Notes: generated by a model not told the origin, from the sequence alone. Counted from the first letter of the stretch, positions 32,186-44,862 are shown. The stretch is DNA of 64,000 bases from Gongronella butleri (GCA_025201375.1 JAIWZP010000014.1:1-64000), one strand, 5' to 3'. A program made the numbers and translations.

Positions 32186-33960
32186 ACAAATTAGATTGTA
32201 CCTCTTCTGTACCAATACATGCAAACCTAACCCCTTTGCACCTTTTTTTCACTTGTTGTAAATTTCATTTCTTTTTTTTTATACGCGCGCAATTTCACCA
32301 TTGTGCTCCACACACCCACCCCCCCTAGACTGTTTTAATAAACATGTGTTCATTGACACCCAAATTACCGGATTTTGGCCATGTGCGCGAAAAAAAGATC
32401 AACATAACAAACAAACAGTCAAAAAAAAAAAAAAAAACCACCAAAGCACGCGCACATACTCGGGCTCTGAGATGTTTTCGGCGGGGGCCGAGCTCTAAAA
32501 GTGCTTTGCGCCCCGTTGACAGGCGGCAAGCAGCGCGCCGAGCATCGGTTTAGTGCGCAAAATGAGTTTTAAACTTCCATAGTCAATTTGATCGACAAAT
32601 AGGCAAGTCAGCCCTCGGTTTTCTTCACACTTTTACAATGAAACCAGGGTCAATGCACGCTATGGGGCTATAAAAACTGGGTTTGTAACACTCCATTTGA
32701 CGATGTTTCAGGCAGAGCCACCTGTTTGTGGTAAGCCATATTGACACGTCTCTGCCAGACCCGGTCACTAACATTTAAATAAAGGTCTTATTATATATTT
32801 CAAAAAGGATAATACTCCAAAAACCCGCCTTTTCGACTTTCCCCTATATCACTATGCCTTGGAATATCACCAAAAAATCGCGGTTTTTTCAAATCGACGT
32901 GCCACGCCGTCGAGTGGCCGCCGTGTCTTGGAACATTCTATTTGGCCAATTCGGCCACTCTCTTTTCAGAACAAACATAAAAACTTGGGGTCGATCAGAC
33001 CGCTGACGAGAAAATCGACTTTTCTGCGTAAATTCACGTTTTCAATCATCCCGCGACAAACTGTTGTTCGATCGCGCTTAAACTTGTACGTGTGGAAAGA
33101 CACACGTTTGATTGTCATTTCGCCCTTGCCCGACAAAGTCAATGCGTGAACTTTGTACGCTTGCGACATTCGATCAAACATTTCAACCCCATTTTTCTCG
33201 CACTTGGACAGAGCAAAACACAGGGGTGGTGCTGGGACGAAAGATGCACCATTCATTTTACTTTTAAATGAGCCCGGTTCCACCACGGTGTGTCAAATTA
33301 AATACCAAAGGTTGATCAAGAAGTTCTGCGAGAAATCCGACATTGCTCAAAATTAGGCTAAGGTAACGAGGATGGCTCGAAAGTAACATCAGTCGATTCC
33401 AAATCAAATTTTACATCCAGAGCCCCAGGGGCATGCAATGCGTTAAATCCTCTCGAGCATTTCCTGGGCGGTTAGCAAAAGATTTACATTACAAAATAAA
33501 AATTTCAACCTCGATGTTCTCGGCAACGGATTGGACAACACACGGCATTTTTAACGTGTCGAAGCAGGTAAGCAGCTGTTGATCTATTCGTGGTGTAAAA
33601 TCATAAAACATGAAAATCATCGTGTTTCTGGGCATTTTCTCGATGTACGATGTTTTTGTTGAAAAGAGAGTGTTCGTACCAGTACACGCTTTTAATAACA
33701 CTTGAGTACAGTAAGCATACTAGATCCTACAGGGAAAAGAGCGCAACAAAGTAACAGACAAAGAATGAAAGAAATGGCCAAAAAAGACTTGTTGATCCCG
33801 AAAAGTACAAGATTTCAAAGTACGACCCATTCACCCACAAATGCTGTCAGTTGGTGTTCCTCGTCTTGTGCATCCCGCTTAGGATTGCACCAGATACTTT
33901 TTTTTTGAGAGGGGAGAGTGAGCATTTCTAATTTATTTTGAGAGAATTATAATGTACAAA
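32186..33960. other. Intergenic region, 1.8 kb, without a supported gene
   Basis: The first 150 bases are the H+-ATPase 3' flank. The rest is AT-rich with no splice-consistent or family-like frame. Its composition resembles the two dispersed-repeat regions, but no clear anchor shared with them was found by eye. Confidence 0.45.
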
Positions 33961-35774
33961 TCATCGCGTCTTTTCCTTGACGACGATGGGATCCGCTGGT
34001 GGCGGGTCGATGCCGACAGCCTCTGTGACGTCGACATCCTTTGCCTTTGGTTCGCGATCGGGCGATTTGGAAATGTAGCCGCTCTGATGCGCGCGTTTCT
34101 TTTGAAGCGCGATCAGCGGGCGATACACGACCTTCAGCAAGCCAAACGTCGCAATGCCCAGGATATAGTGGATGTAGTAAACATTGTGCCAAATGTGCAG
34201 CACGGGCTGCAAATACAGACCGACAAATGACATGGCCGTCACATTGACAATAAACACCGTGACAACGGTGCCAAGCATGTCGTACACCGACTTTTGCAGG
34301 GGCAGCGGCATGCGACCGTCAGGCGCAAGCGCCAATGGTCGCAGGCACCGCCGCAAGGAGCGACCCAATGTCTGGAACAGCGCCAACGAAAGGAACATGA
34401 CTGGTAAATTCCAAAAAAAAAAAAAAAAAAAGGTGGTCAGACTCTCGAGCTCAGACACATTGCATCTGACACGACTTGTTGCTAAAGGTGCACGTCTTTT
34501 CCCCTTCTCGACACTTGTTTTCGTGCCATCACTTACTATAATAGCCAGGATAAAAGCCGTGCCACAGGGCAGAGACAAAGTACGTGACAAGCGAGCTCTT
34601 CATGCCGGCCTTTTTGTTGGGCGGCGTGACGCGCAGGTAAACATAGTGCTTGAGCCAGCGATTGGTGGCCATGTTCCAATTGTCACCATATTCCTTGAGC
34701 GACTGCGCCAATTCGACGCGGGCAACATTGATGTTGGTCAGGCGATCCCACTTTGCGCGGCCCTTGTCGTCGTATCCGTTGAACCCAAAGCCGCACAACA
34801 CGCATGCGCCCTCCGACAGGAGCCACACCGCGTAATACTTGCACCGCGACACAAAAGCCACCACTTGGATGAACGCCAACCTGGGGAAAAAATGCCATTG
34901 AATCATTTTTTTTTCTCTGTTTGTGTTTCGAGTCGCCTCATGCGATGCTTACCTTTTCAAATAGGGCATGGATTCCCACTCCGCCTTTAGCAGCACATCA
35001 AAGTTGTATTTTGGTCCGCAGGTCACGAGGATGGCGATGAACAGCAGACTCCTAGCAACGATCATGAGGGCGGGCTTTGCAGGGGATGGAAGCTGGCGGC
35101 GCGCCTTGTCATCGAGGTGTGTGAATCGAATGTAGTCCATGTACTCACAGCTGGGGCCAACAAGATATCCTCCGAAGAAAAACAGCCAGCCAAAGTACTC
35201 GAGCAGCGTGGGGTACGACGAGATCTTCATCTGCTCATTGTATGCCGTCAGGCCCTGCTGTCGCCGCCCGTCCAGCACATTGAATCCATACATGGTCAGC
35301 TTGATGGTCGCAATCATCATCATCCCCGAGTAATCCAGCGTCGTGTCGCCCGAATTGCCCTTGAATTGACGGTCGATGTGGCTTTTTTTTTTTTCAAAAA
35401 GAGCACGCGGGTCGTAAGTCTCTTTTTTCATTTTCATTTTCTTTTTGCACTCACCATGCGGACATGCTGGTCATCACGACGACAAAATTGAGCCATGGGC
35501 CACTGGGCGAACGATTGTACTTCATGCAGAGATACGTGAAGAGCGAGGTGAGCGTGATGTGCAGAAAGCCGCTGTACATCTTTAGCAGGCCGAGCATGGT
35601 CATGAGCGTGACAATGACCGAGAAAAGGTGCTTTGTGCTTGCGCGCGCGGGTAGCAGTGTGTAAATCCATGCAAAGAAATACGATGAAAAGATGCTAAAC
35701 ACAAGTTTCAGTTGATCGCCCGTGACGCCAGCCCCAAGGAGCTGCGCACCCTTGTCAAACAGCGCGTCAAGCAT
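33961..35774 (-). CDS. ALE1: Lysophospholipid acyltransferase, MBOAT family (ALE1/LPCAT-like)
   Basis: Four exons on the minus strand (35774-35455, 35381-34953, 34880-34537, 34400-33961) encode about 510 residues. The protein is a multi-span ER membrane enzyme. The MBOAT catalytic pair is visible: the asparagine in NWNMATNRWLKHYVYLR (about residue 323) and the histidine in SALWHGFYPGYY (about 357). Other family segments are TIKLTMYGFNVLDGRRQ, YFGWLFFFGGYLVGPSCEYM and a C-terminal helix pair (HNVYYIHYILGIATFGLLKV). Enzymes of this group re-acylate lysophospholipids in the Lands cycle using acyl-CoA. The C-terminus is basic, then acidic (ALQKKRAHQSGYIS), and lacks a KKxx signal. The second exon begins after a poly-A stretch; its first residues are the least certain part. 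Confidence 0.92.
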
Positions 35775-36392
35775 CAATGAAAAAAAAGTAAAAAAAAAGA
35801 AGCAAAGGAGAAAAAAAACAAAAAACAAAAAAACAAAAAGAGTGTGATTATTTTACGCTATGTCACATCAAATGAAGAGAGCTGCCCAAATTGTTGGGGT
35901 GATTGGGGGGGGGGACACAATGAAGAAGCAAACACATGGGAGCGGCGACAGACAAAAAAACAGGGCCATGGAATGGAGGTGGAGTGGGGAATGACCCTGG
36001 AAGAACAAAGAGACCAAGCTCCAATGAGCGTCCATCATGTTTCAGCCGTGCCTGATTTTTCATGCCATGACGGCATAAACAAGAACACAACAGCACGTCC
36101 TTTGGCCACGCGACATGCCCTCCCTCTAACCTGCCGCGCGCCATCGACAGGGGATGAAATCAGCAAATAATAATCACATGACGACGTCTGAGCTTTTTTT
36201 TTTTTTTTTTTTTTTTTCACTTTTGGGCGGAGTGCGCGGGACTGACCCGGGAAGGGGTGCAACCAGCCGTTGAAATTCACAATTGTATCCTTCTCTTGCA
36301 ATTTCCGCTGCAAAGCGGCTCCGCTCTTCGTTTTTATTTTTTGCCGCTATTTTGCCGCCCTTTTTTATTTTTTGCCGCAGCCCGTCTTCTCA
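35775..36392. promoter_or_regulatory. Divergent promoter region, MBOAT gene and Mtc2-like gene
   Basis: These 618 bases lie between two divergent start codons. They contain a run of nine G's (35907-35915), a 23-base T tract (36195-36217) and a repeated TTTTTATTTTTTGCCGC word (about 36331-36380). No gene was recognised. Confidence 0.4.
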
Positions 36393-37804
36393 ATGAACGT
36401 TTTAAAGCAACGTGTCGTAAACTTGCGCAAGCAGTCTGGTCTTAACTTTGACCAGGACGTGTTTGTCTCGGTTCTTCTTTGTCTGATCGCTGGCACGAGT
36501 GAACATCTCATTCTTATCTGTCCGCGGCACCACACAGCCAAAGTGACCCATATGGCCACCGAGGTAATACTGAAAAACAAAAGGCATTGGCAGATCAATT
36601 CATCGTTTTCTTCTATTTTTGCTGTCATTCCGTAGATTTGTCGCCTCATTTTTGGTTTCAGTGTGTCGCGCGTCACGTGCCATGAGTCGCAATCGGTGCC
36701 CACGTTTGTCGATGGCTTGTCGACGGCCATTGATGCGGACGCGGGTACCGACGGCGGCCCCAGTAGCAGTAGTCATGGGCGGATGGACAGCAAAGATACA
36801 TTGACACCGGCCAGGCATGCGGCCACGGGCAGCAGCAGCAGCGGCGCGTCCATGTCACGGTCGGCGTACCCCATCAGTCCCGTGGATTTCACCGTGCAGC
36901 GCAAATCGAGTGGGCGGCACCATAGGGTGCATCATCATCGCGCGCAAGACGAGCGCAAAAAGCGACACTATGCGTCAATGCCGCTTTCTGGCGGCAAAGC
37001 GTACAGGCTCGAGCAGGCGCTCGTCATCAGCCAATTTGAGGCCGCCAACGAGCTTGTCCAGGCCGCACTCATGGAATTGGTCGTCACAAACGAAATACGC
37101 ATGCCAAACGCAAGGTACCAGGCACCAAAACCATTTCTCACCATTGTCGTTCTACCCGAGAACGAATACCAACACATCATACCCTCACCACTGGTAAAGA
37201 AAACATCATCAAAAAAAAAATCGAGAAACGCGTCTTTTTATGCCTGTTTTTCCTGTTTTAGCTTGATCAATTCTTCATTTCTTATCGATGCACAGATGCC
37301 TCGCTGGCAGCAGCAGGTGCACACGAGTCCATGGACCCGAGCACAAGTGCCATGCCGCGCAGGGCGGCCCATTTCAGCAGCCACGAGATCGACGCGCTCG
37401 AGCGCCAGGCAAAATCCATCTATGTGCACATTGACGTGACACGGTACATCCGCGACATCATCGTTGGACTGCGTACACATCCACGCGTCACGGGCGGACT
37501 CACAGCACGAACGTCCGAGGACCTCGTCCGCGTCACAAAGTAAAAAAAAAAAAAAAAAAAAAGAGCCAGAAAAAACATGCGATGGGCGTTTTCTGACGCA
37601 CTTCTTTTTTAAATAATCAGGCTGATGGCTGCCATTTTCCAACGCACGTTTTTGACGCCTGAATTGGTGGCGGTGGCGGTGGAAAAAGTGGTCGGGCACC
37701 GGTTGCGCATCAAGACGGAGGGCAGAAAACAGGAAATAGACACGCACGACGTCATTGCCGACATCATTGGCGAGATTTTGCAGGTTGCCATTGCTCCCGT
37801 GTGA
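36393..37804 (+). CDS. Mtc2-like / magnesium-chelatase-like fungal protein
   Basis: Four exons (36393-36563, 36636-37193, 37262-37539, 37621-37804) encode about 396 residues. The C-terminal half resembles fungal proteins annotated as chelatase-like ATPase relatives: SIYVHIDVTRYIRDIIVGLR, then a THPRVTGGLTARTSEDL segment and LTPELVAVAVEKVVGHRLRI. The N-terminus (LLCLIAGTSEHLILICPRHH) may be the remainder of a P-loop domain, but no Walker A glycine loop is visible, so nucleotide binding is doubtful. The middle contains a low-complexity insertion (SSSSHGRMDSKD, HHRVHHHRAQ). Yeast Mtc2 has the same general plan and affects telomere capping by an unknown route. The family assignment is from remembered pattern and is tentative. 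The gene model itself is well supported by phase. Confidence 0.5.
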
Positions 37805-38165
37805 TCCAACTGTAGATAAAAAAAAAAAAGGAGTGTCTTCCCTTGTGCACATCACGAAGCGTCGTAAAAAGACGCAAATGCCCGTGTTTTGTTATCTTTT
37901 TTTTTTTTTTTTACGCGTGCCAACAATCCTGTACTTTTTATGATAGTATGGGATTGTCCTGCGAATGGAGAGACAAATGAAAAGGGCGAGGGAAACACTT
38001 GGCGGGCGGCAAAATTAAAATGACAAAACTCGCCCGTCTACATGATTTTTTTCTTCTTTTTTTTTTCCGATGTACATGAACGAGACAGAGTGTATTTATT
38101 ATTTTGAGCTTAAAATGCATAGAGAAACAGGGGGAAAAAGTAAATTACAATGAAACATGGGTTTT
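37805..38165. other. Intergenic region between two convergent genes
   Basis: About 360 bases with T/A runs and no gene. Poly(A)-type signals are expected here for both genes. Confidence 0.4.
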
Positions 38166-41100
38166 CTACCAGGCCATGCGCGCGATGGGTCCACGGGGGA
38201 ATTTGCGGACGCAAAGCTTGCGCAATTCGTCGGCGACCATGATCAGGGCGGCCCAGCCAAAGGAGATGAACCAGTATTGTACAGGGATGGGGGAGGTGCC
38301 AAGATACACATTGAAGACAGGGACATAAAGGATGATCAGAGCAATGGCGAGCGATGCGCACATGGCGCCAAACAGGTACCAATTCTTATTCTTGCCCCAG
38401 AGCGGGCTCGCCTGCGTCAGCGACAAGCGACGCGTGCGCGTCGACAAGACATTGCCCCATTGACAGATGACAAGATTGACAAAATAGACCGATTGCGCCG
38501 TGTTGACCAAGCTTGTGATTTCATCTGCCGTGTAGCCCATGTAGCCGTTGGGGCTGTTGAGGTTCTCAAAGGACAAGAACACCTTGGAGGGAGGCAGGCC
38601 GTTTTGCGACATGAAATAGTAAAACATGAACATGGATGACAGCATTTCCATCAAACCAATGAAAAGGTAGGCTTGGCACAACAGGCGACCATTGACAAGG
38701 CGGTCGTTCTTGGGGCGGCGAGGCTGGCGCTCAAGAAGGTCGGCTTCGGGCTTTTCCATCATGATCGCAAGCGAGGGAAGCAAATCTGTCAGCACACAAA
38801 TGACGATCATCTGGAAAGACGACATTGTCTGCGGCGAGCCAAGGAAAATATTCACAACAACGGGCCACAACTCTAAATTGATAAAAAAAGGAATGGAATC
38901 AGCACGCGGTCGTTACAACAAAAAAAAGTCATCTGGCGGACGCGTAAAGTCGGCATCGCGTCTTTTTTCGATTTTTTTTTCATTTTCTTGCGATTTCGTA
39001 CCTGACCAAGAGCCGGCGGGGAGCAAATAAGCAATGACTTTCTTCAGGTTGTCAAAGACGAGTCTGCCATTCTCGACGGCGTCCACAATGCTTGAAAACT
39101 TGTCGAGAAGGACCATGTCGGCGGCCTCAATGGCGACGTCGCTGCCGGTTGCGATGGCGACACCGACATTGGCAGCCTTGAGAGCAGGCGCGTCATTGAC
39201 ACCATCACCGGTGACGGCAACCACATTGTCGCGCTTTTGGAACTCCTTGACGACGCGCAATTTTTGATCGGGCGATGTGCGCGCAAAGACGATCTCTTGG
39301 TATTGGCACACTTGCTCCCACATCGTGTCATTGAGCGTCAGGATGTCCTGGCCAGACAAAAGGAGCGATTGCTTGGACGAGTAGTGCGCCACCGTCGCAC
39401 CCGAGCTCTTTTCTTCATCTTCCGTCATTGGTTCTTGCTGCGCCATGGGGTCTACAGGAACATATTGCTCCACTTGTTTGATATCCAATTGCGAATCAAG
39501 ATCATTCACCGTGTGGGGACGCGTCGTCGTGAAAATGCCAACCTGGCGCGCAATGGCCGCGGCCGTCAATGGGAAATCTGTAAAAAGAAAAAAAAAGGTG
39601 TCAGGGGCGATTTTGCGATTATTTTTTTCATTTTTTCATTTTTCATCTTTTGGAGAAACTTACCACCGGTGACCATGTAAAAGCGGATGCCAGCATTGCG
39701 ACAGGTTTGGACGGTTTGGAGTGTTTCAGGGCGAGGGGGATCCACAATGGCTAAAAGGCCAACAATGGTCAAATCTTGGTTCATTTCGGTGGCCCAGCCT
39801 GCAAATTTGGTGGAAGAGGTGCTTGATTCCGAGGGCATGTCATGGCTCTTGATTGGGCGGTAAGCAAGCAAAAGAACGCGCTTGCCGTCGTTGGCCCAGC
39901 GCTTTTGCAGACTTTCCAGGGCCTCGCGGCGCTTGTCGGTCAAGTCGGCAACAGAGCCATCGGGCAACATGATGGAGCGGCAGCGCGCCATGATGACATC
40001 GGGCGCACCTTTGCAGAAAAGAACCCAATCCTTGGTGGAAATGTCAGCCGTGGTGTCAGCATTGAGAACAGAGCACATGCCCTTGGATGCAGGCTGGCAA
40101 ATTGTCAACATCCATTTGTTCTTGGAATTGAAAGGGATTTCGTATACGGGATTCGCCTGCGACCGGATGGATTCGACAGTGAGCGTGGGGTTCACCGTGG
40201 CTGCGAATTTCAGGATGGCAGAGTCGGTCGCGTCGCCAATGGTGGCCATTTGCAGCACGCTCTTCTTGTCAGCATCGGCCTCGTCAAACTTGGCACCATT
40301 GCAGATGGCCGCACCGGCTTGCAAAAGCCCCAAAGAGCGCACAAGTCCCGATTTGCTCTCACCATGCGCCACAATCTGGTCGCGCGCCACCTGCGCGCTG
40401 ATTTCTTCGTCCAGGATCGACACATCAGACACAAACATCTTGTTCTCCGTCAACGTGCCCGTCTTGTCTGAGCAAAGCACATTCACACAGCCAAGCGTCT
40501 CCACCGTCGTCAACACCTTGCAAAGCACGTTGGCCTTTTGCATTCGGCGCGCAATCAACGTCAGGCACAAGGTCACCGCAACAGGCATACCTGGTACCAC
40601 GCACAAAAAAAAGGGGGGAGGGGTGAGATTGCGCTTTTTTTTCGAATCATTGGGCCATTTTTCTTGGTTTTTACCTTCAGGAACAAAGGCAACAATGACA
40701 CTGATGACATCTATGAGGGCATTTGGCAGAGACAGATAGTCTGGGTGATCGACACGCAACCAGGCGGCCCAGGTGATAATGCAAATGGCACCGACAGAGA
40801 GCGAAAGGCAAGCAATGATGATGACAAAACGCAAAATTTCGTATTGCAGGATGGTGCGCGTCGCGTGGTCGTCCAGCGTGAAGCGCGCAATCTTGCCCAT
40901 CATGGTGTTGTCACCAATGCTGATGATGCACCCCGTCGCACTACCTAAAAAGAATGGAAAACAATGAATTCATGTGTTTTATCGATCAAAATCCGGCTTT
41001 TTTTTTTTTTTACCATTCACACAATGAGTGCCCATCATGGCCAAATTGTGCGTCTCCAGAGGATTTTCGTCCGTGCAATCGACAGAGCCCGGAATGGCAT

Positions 41101-41917
41101 CGGCCTCACCCGTGAGCACCGAACGGTCAAACTTGAGATCATCCGTCACCTTGACCAAACGCATGTCAGCAGGGATCTTGTCGCCCATTTTGATTTGCAC
41201 AATGTCACCAGGCACCAATTGGCCCGCGTCCAGCGTCAAGACCTTGCCGTCGCGCACCACCTTGCAATTGGTGGGCAACATGTTGTTGATCGAGCTCATC
41301 ACCCTGGATGTGGACCAATCTTGCCACGCATTGAAGAAAGCTTGCAAAAACACCACCATCATCAGAATCACAGCAAGAGCAAGATTCACAGGCGATGGAT
41401 TAGGGTTGCCCAGAGGTTGCCACGAGATCCTGTAAAAAAAAAAGGGCGTCAATCATGCGTCCAACGCGTGTTTTTCTTTTTTTTTTTTTTGTTCCTCTTA
41501 CCAACAAATGATACTTGCGAACCAAAGCAGACTGCAGAAGCCGCCGAAAAAGTAGCCAATAAGCTTGCGGAGCAGATTACTTGGGGGAGGGGAGATGGCG
41601 TTCTTGCCATAGAGCGCGACGCGCTTATCAATTTGCTCCTTGTCCAGCCCGCGCTCAACTGACGTGCCATATTGCTGGGCCAGCTCGTCAACGGTGATCT
41701 TGTGGTAGCTGACCTCCGTCAGCTCATTGACCAGCGACTTGTCCTTGGATTTTCGCTTGGAAATCTTGTCTTTTTGCTCATTGGTCTTCTCGGACACCGT
41801 GATGGACAGCGTGCGATAAGCAATGATCTGTTGATTCCCCGCATCGCGCTTCTTGATCTCATCATTGGTAAATCGGATGGATTTTCCCTTGTCTGCGCTT
41901 GTGGAAGCCATGGCCAT
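38166..41917 (-). CDS. Type IIC P-type ATPase (Na+,K+/H+,K+-ATPase-like)
   Basis: Six exons on the minus strand (41917-41502, 41429-41014, 40944-40675, 40590-39664, 39577-39002, 38872-38166) encode about 1103 residues. The membrane-cytoplasm order fits animal Na,K-ATPase alpha subunits: VPGDIVQIKMGDKIPADMRL, TGEADAI, VPEGMPVAVTLCLTLIARRM, the phosphorylated aspartate in [13 protein letters not shown] (about residue 409), MVTGDFPLTAAAIARQVGI, and [20 protein letters not shown]. The late membrane region has RQPRRPKNDRLVNGRLLCQA, equivalent to the PRNPKTDKLVNERLI segment of animal pumps, which separates type IIC from fungal ENA (type IID) pumps. The canonical PEGLL following the ion-binding proline is PEGMP here. 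It probably exports Na+ or H+ against K+; substrate specificity is unproven. An N-terminal Lys/Ser-rich extension precedes the first helix. Confidence 0.88.
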
Positions 41918-42625
41918 GAGGTCAAAAGAGCGAGAAAAGAAAAAGATGAGCGAAAAAAAAGAAAAAAAACAGGACGATCTCTGCGGGTTATTATATGTGA
42001 ATTGGCAGAAAACTCTCAGTTACATCACCGAGGCTTTTTTTCTGGCTGAGGTATTAAAAAAGCGCTTTGCGGGGGATGTAACCTACAGCGTATCGCTCCG
42101 ACAACCCACCTGATGCCCTGAAACAAGGTTGTAGAAGCTTCCCAAAAGGAAATCAATTACATGATCGCGGTGGCACACTCTTGCCACTTGCTCATGCAAA
42201 AAACATAAAAAAAGGGGTGCATCTCGTATTTTACCCGCTGCTGGGAATCAATGAGCAGGGCACGGGTCCTTTTCATGCGTGTTCCGGCCCTTGGCTGCAT
42301 TTTTGCTGAGCTTGGGAACCATCGAGGCAGTCAACATCTATGCAAAATAGCTCAGCTTTGCCTGCAATGGATGGTTGACGCATGCAAAAAGCAAGGGATC
42401 AAGACGAAATCAACAAGAAAATAGCGATTGCGCTATTTACATGACTGAAATCAGGCTTTTTTGAATCACGATGGATGCGATGGCATGGCGCGGCAAGGGC
42501 GCACGAGGGACGGAGATTCAATTCGGGGTGGCTGGGGCAAGCATCTCTTGCCGAATTTGCATGTTGGCGCACTTTTTTTTTTTTTTTTTCTTGTCTCTCT
42601 TCCCGATCTACTTTTTATTACAACG
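41918..42625. promoter_or_regulatory. Divergent promoter region, type IIC ATPase and NOP15
   Basis: About 700 bases with no supported gene. A T tract (42572-42589) precedes the NOP15 start. Confidence 0.4.
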
Positions 42626-43841
42626 ATGGCCAACAAGAGCAAGACAGCAGTCAAGGGCAAGGCCGCCAAGAAGCAGCCTGCGCCTTCGAAGAAGGTGACT
42701 TTTTCCAAGAAGAACGAGGTCACGACGTTTGACAAGAATGCGGTGGTGGGCAAGCGCAAGCTGGCCGATCAGGAGGACAAAAAGGAGCACAAGAAGGCCA
42801 AGGCCGTCAAGACCGTCAAGGCTGTCAAGGTTGTCGAGCAGTTGTCGGACGACGAGGTGGCCAACGACGAGGAGCTCGAGGCTTTGGACGAGGAGCAGGA
42901 AGAGGCTCTGCGCAAGGAAATCCTCGGCGACCTCGTCGAGAGCGACGACGACGAAGACGACCAGGAAGACGATGACAGCTCCGATGACGACGATCACATT
43001 GAAACAAACGAGAACGTTGTCTCGCTTGACAAGAAAAAGCCCGCAAAGACCCAGCAAAAGACGCCTGCCAAGGTAAAGTCGTGTGAAAAAAAGGAGTCAT
43101 TCGCGTTCAAATGGAATGCACTGTTGAAGGCGTGGACGGCCATGTTCCTAGTGACGGTCAACGGGCGTGGAATGAGTGCAGTTAGGTGGAATTGGGGCTG
43201 TTTGGCTTATTTTTTTTGTTTTTTTGCTTTTGTTATTTTTTACCTGAAGGCTGACGATGAATCGGACGAGACTGGCATTGTGTACGTTGGCCGTATTCCC
43301 GAGGCCTTTGTGGAGGCCGACATGATCAAGTATTTCCAACAATTTGGCGACATTTTGAAGATTCGCATCAGCAAAAACAAAAAGGGCCAATCCCGGCACT
43401 ATGGCTTTGTCCAATTCGCCTCCAAGGAAGTCGCTGAGATTGTTGCCGACACCATGAACAACTACCTCATCGACGGCCGCCTCTTGCAGGTCCAGGTCAT
43501 CCCCACCACGCAGCACCACGACAAGATGTTTGACCAGCAAAAGAAGACATCAGAGCTCGGCTTCTTGAAGCGCACCGCCAACAAGCGCAACAAGGACCAG
43601 GACGTTAAGCAGTACCTCAAGCGCGCCGAGAAGCTCGTCCAGACCGAGAACAAGAAGCGCAACGCCCTCAAGTCAAAGGGCATCGACTATGACTTCCCTG
43701 GCTACGTAAGAAAAATATAAAATAGAAAAAAAAATGCGCTCAAAAAGCACCAGACTCACTTTTTCTAATTTTGTGTACCTTTAGGCCGCCTCCTTAACTC
43801 AGTGGAAGCCCAAGTTCACCGCCAAAATCGAGTCTGCTTAA
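42626..43841 (+). CDS. NOP15: Ribosome biogenesis RNA-binding protein NOP15 (NIFK family)
   Basis: Three exons (42626-43072, 43250-43705, 43785-43841) encode about 319 residues. The N-terminal 150 residues are Lys-rich with a long acidic run (VESDDDEDDQEDDDSSDDDD), typical of nucleolar proteins. One RRM domain follows (about residues 156-233): RNP2 is IVYVGRIP, RNP1 is SRHYGFVQF, and the domain ends NNYLIDGRLLQVQVIPTT. The C-terminal part is basic and helical (FLKRTANKRNKDQDVKQYLK) and ends with the short WKPKFTAKIESA exon. NOP15/NIFK binds ITS2-containing pre-rRNA during 60S subunit maturation. The 177-base intron (43073-43249) is long for this genome and stays open in the reading frame, so partial retention would add a run of residues. 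Confidence 0.9.
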
Positions 43842-44376
43842 AACTTCATCCCTTTTTCATCTCCAATTTGCATCCATATCCATCTTCCATTTGTAATAAA
43901 CCTGACGTTTGCCAACATGATGCGCCTAATGGAGCATTGGAATGCCGCAGCAGGGGATGATGACCTGGGCTATGGGACGACGATCTTTTTTTTTTTTTTT
44001 TTTTTTTTTACCAAAAAGACGGACACGTCTCGTTTTCCACTCATTCGTAGGCTATGCAAAAATGCATTGAGTCTTCAATGGCAGGCAATATGATAGTAAG
44101 TGCCAATGGTCAGCTGACTCGCGCCCTGCGGCAATTGGGCTCCTGATTTCTTTGATTCTTGGCCGATCCAAGAAGTATTCCGCGTTTTCGGGCGATTGGC
44201 GTGCATCACGGGGGGCGGGGTGCTTGGCCCTGAAAGCTCCCGATTCGACGCTGTTTGCCGGTCAAGGTGACTCATTGGCTCCCCGCCTTTTGCGCAAAAT
44301 GCATGCTTTCTTTTTGGCGTTCCTCCCTCTCGCCTCCCCCTTTTTTTCCTTTTTTTTCTTTTTGTGTCATTTTTAA
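43842..44376. other. Intergenic region upstream of the GNAT gene
   Basis: This stretch of 535 bases has a 23-base T run (43986-44009) and a pyrimidine-rich leader just before the next ATG. No gene was seen. Confidence 0.45.
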
Positions 44377-44862
44377 ATGGAGATCGTGCCCTACTCTGCG
44401 CAATACGAGGCCCAATGCCTGCACCTGATTGAGGATATCCAAAAGAATGAGATGAACCTGACGCTTGGTCGTGCGGACCAAGAGGAGCTGATGCACATCA
44501 ATTCGTACTACACGGGCGCCGGCAGCTGCTTTTGGGTCGTCCTCGCTGGTGACACCGTCATTGGCACCATTGGGCTAAAGGCTACGCACGGCATCGGCGT
44601 GCTCAAAAAGATGTATATCCACGCAGACCATCGAGGCGCACACACGGGCCTCGCAGCACGCATGCTCGCCACGGTCATCGACCACGCACGTGACAATCAA
44701 TTGAAATTCGTGTGCCTCGGCACAAACAGCACACTCGCGCGCGCTCGAAGGTTTTACGAAAAAAACGGATGGACGCAAATCGACCGGAAAGACGTGCCAG
44801 AACCTGTTCTTGATTCTTCGTTCAACATCGCTGACGATACGTTTTACAAGATAGACTTGTGA
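44377..44862 (+). CDS. GNAT-family N-acetyltransferase
   Basis: This is a single exon of 161 residues. The GNAT fold is clear: strand CFWVVLAGDTVIGTIGL (motif D/A start), then LKKMYIHADHRGAHTGLAAR, where the R/Q-x-x-G-x-G/A acetyl-CoA loop appears as H-R-G-A-H-T-G, and ARARRFYEKNGWTQ (motif B). The enzyme transfers an acetyl group from acetyl-CoA to an unknown small molecule or protein. The protein is small, intronless and resembles bacterial GNATs, which raises the possibility of horizontal transfer; that is only a suggestion. Its GC content is higher than the flanking non-coding DNA but not unlike neighbouring coding regions. Confidence 0.88.
   Translation: MEIVPYSAQYEAQCLHLIEDIQKNEMNLTLGRADQEELMHINSYYTGAGSCFWVVLAGDTVIGTIGLKATHGIGVLKKMYIHADHRGAHTGLAARMLATVIDHARDNQLKFVCLGTNSTLARARRFYEKNGWTQIDRKDVPEPVLDSSFNIADDTFYKIDL

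Noticed and set aside
29711..32224. An 837-codon open frame on the minus strand opposite the H+-ATPase.
   Set aside because: It mirrors the strongly codon-biased sense gene; avoidance of TTA, CTA and TCA codons on the sense strand removes antisense stops. Its residues show no domain and its ends have no splice or start context.
32186..33960. A possible third copy of the dispersed repeat.
   Set aside because: Composition and ACGCG words are similar, but no ordered shared anchors with copies A or B could be found by eye.
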